Source: Archaeoglobus_B sp964471215 (GTDB lineage Archaea > Halobacteriota > Archaeoglobi > Archaeoglobales > Archaeoglobaceae). Taken from it: DNA of 14,774 nt. The notes beneath the pieces are model-generated. The model saw nothing but the letters and a program-made list of their open reading frames with translations, did not search any database and had not been told where the DNA came from. Numbering within the stretch: the first letter of the stretch is position 1; each line of letters begins with the position of its first letter. The stretch is taken from contig CAYYFC010000037.1 of assembly GCA_964471215.1 (NCBI GenBank), positions 1 through 14,774 on the forward strand, read 5' to 3'. Below are positions 14,372 to 14,774 of this stretch, piece after piece. The position numbers and the translations under genes are program-made.

Positions 14372-14442
14372 CATATGAGAAGGTAGTTGTACGATACAGT
14401 ACCCAATAATAGGTACTGTGTCGTAAAACCACCATATGAGAA
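14372..14442. repeat. 51-base palindrome bracketed by 10-base direct repeats
   Basis: CATATGAGAA occurs at 14372-14381 and again at 14433-14442. Between them are 51 bases dominated by 14-base inverted arms at 14390-14403 and 14412-14425 (13 of 14 matching) around an 8-base centre. The symmetry continues weakly outward (GGTAGTTGT against AAAACCAC). The layout looks like a hairpin insertion with a target duplication, or an operator plus flanking half-sites for the RHH gene whose ATG is 9 bases away. As RNA it would form a strong stem in the 5' untranslated region. Confidence 0.7.
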
Positions 14443-14448
14443 TTATGA

Positions 14449-14643
14449 AAAGTAAGATTTATAAATCTTCTTCTATATATTGAAGCAGTGAACCCGATGA
14501 TTAATGAGTGTGATGAATCTCTGATGAACTCAAGTTCGATGAGGGGAGAAGTCTCCCTTACTCGGGCTTGGGGGATGTTAGCCGTAATGAAACCATCCGT
14601 GGCCAATACAATAATTCGCTATATGATGCTACGGATGAGGTAA
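14449..14643 (+). pseudogene. C-terminal remnant of an IS200/IS605 TnpB-like protein
   Basis: An open plus-strand frame begins after a TGA at 14446-14448 and runs to TAA 14641-14643. From codon 14488 it reads VNPMINECDESLMNSSSMRG, continuing through SLTRAWGMLAVMKPSVANTI and ending RYMMLRMR. I read this as the variable tail that follows the zinc-ribbon/RuvC part in archaeal TnpB proteins, because of its VNP-E-DES pattern and because a right-end-type hairpin follows within 30 bases. No RuvC or zinc-finger sequence survives upstream. In intact elements this same region also encodes the 5' part of the omega RNA, so it may be kept for its RNA. The TnpB link is inference. Confidence 0.45.
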
Positions 14644-14650
14644 CGGTAGC

Positions 14651-14700
14651 TCACAAAATGCAAGGGAGCTCTGCCCTTCAGGGCGGAGAGGGATTAGGGG
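14651..14700 (+). mobile_element. IS200/IS605-like right end with subterminal hairpin
   Basis: The segment starts with the 21-base repeat shared with the left window edge (14651-14671) and leads into an 8-bp hairpin, CTCTGCCC-TTCA-GGGCGGAG, at 14669-14688 (one G-T pair), followed by AGGGATTAGGGG. A GC-rich hairpin with a TTCA/TTTA loop and a purine-rich tail is typical of right ends of archaeal IS200/IS605 elements. The exact element end is not evident. Confidence 0.55.
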
Positions 14701-14774
14701 AGTGTTTAGATTACGTTGTAGAGAATTGCAAACTTCTCCCTAAACATTTTTATTCCATTCTTCTTATCCTTCTC
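14701..14774. other. Window end, no gene seen
   Basis: GTTTAG near 14704 and CTAAAC near 14740 form a widely spaced inverted repeat followed by ATTTTTATT, which could act as a terminator for a plus-strand transcript across the element remnant. Evidence is thin. Confidence 0.2.

Noticed and set aside
14510..14550. Repeated GATGA units as a C/D sRNA cluster
   Set aside because: Boxes are too close together for guides, and the stretch lies in the open tnpB-like tail, which explains it better.

Overview
The window looks like a chromosomal segment of a hyperthermophilic euryarchaeon, most likely of the Archaeoglobales. The support is a set of archaeal-type information genes (RNase P protein 3, the COG1325 exosome-neighbour RNA-binding protein, archaeal TrpRS, PheS, RNase HII, a NOG1-type GTPase), an acyl-CoA dehydrogenase, an UPF0330/DUF217-type antitoxin, moderate AT richness, and TATA-like boxes about 20-30 bases before many start codons with little or no leader. 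No rRNA, tRNA or CRISPR array was seen. The species was not identified.

Layout. Bases 1-21 are one arm of a repeat whose inverted copy lies at 14651-14671. Next come a radical SAM protein (+) and, convergent to it, a NOG1-like GTPase (-). A VapBC-type pair (-) follows, in which the antitoxin is intact and the PIN toxin is broken twice. An overlapping RNA-processing pair (COG1325 protein, rnp3; -) is divergent from a small membrane protein that looks like an M50 peptidase without its catalytic Glu. A GC-rich, highly structured island at 4686-4830 with its own TATA box is a candidate non-coding RNA. TrpRS (+), with a Cys pattern like the [4Fe-4S] TrpRS of Thermotoga, meets a surface-anchored Ig-like protein (-) stop to stop. 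Divergent from that protein is a phosphate-transport operon (PiT permease plus DUF47/PhoU-like protein). Then come pheS and rnhB (-), an acyl-CoA dehydrogenase-like gene (+) lacking both known catalytic Glu positions, and an Lrp/AsnC regulator (-).

The last 1.2 kb (13585-14774) has no clearly intact gene. It reads as a graveyard of IS200/IS605-type elements: at least one, probably two or three, decayed tnpB 3' ends with right-end hairpins. Mixed in are a frameshifted ribbon-helix-helix (RHH) gene and two sets of palindromes, one of them flanked by 10-base direct repeats.

No clearly new multi-gene defence or metabolic system was found. The best leads are the structured RNA island, the Cys-cluster TrpRS, the two enzyme-like proteins missing catalytic residues, and the palindrome/IS605 debris that may link the two window ends. 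All family calls come from motif recognition by eye, without database searches.
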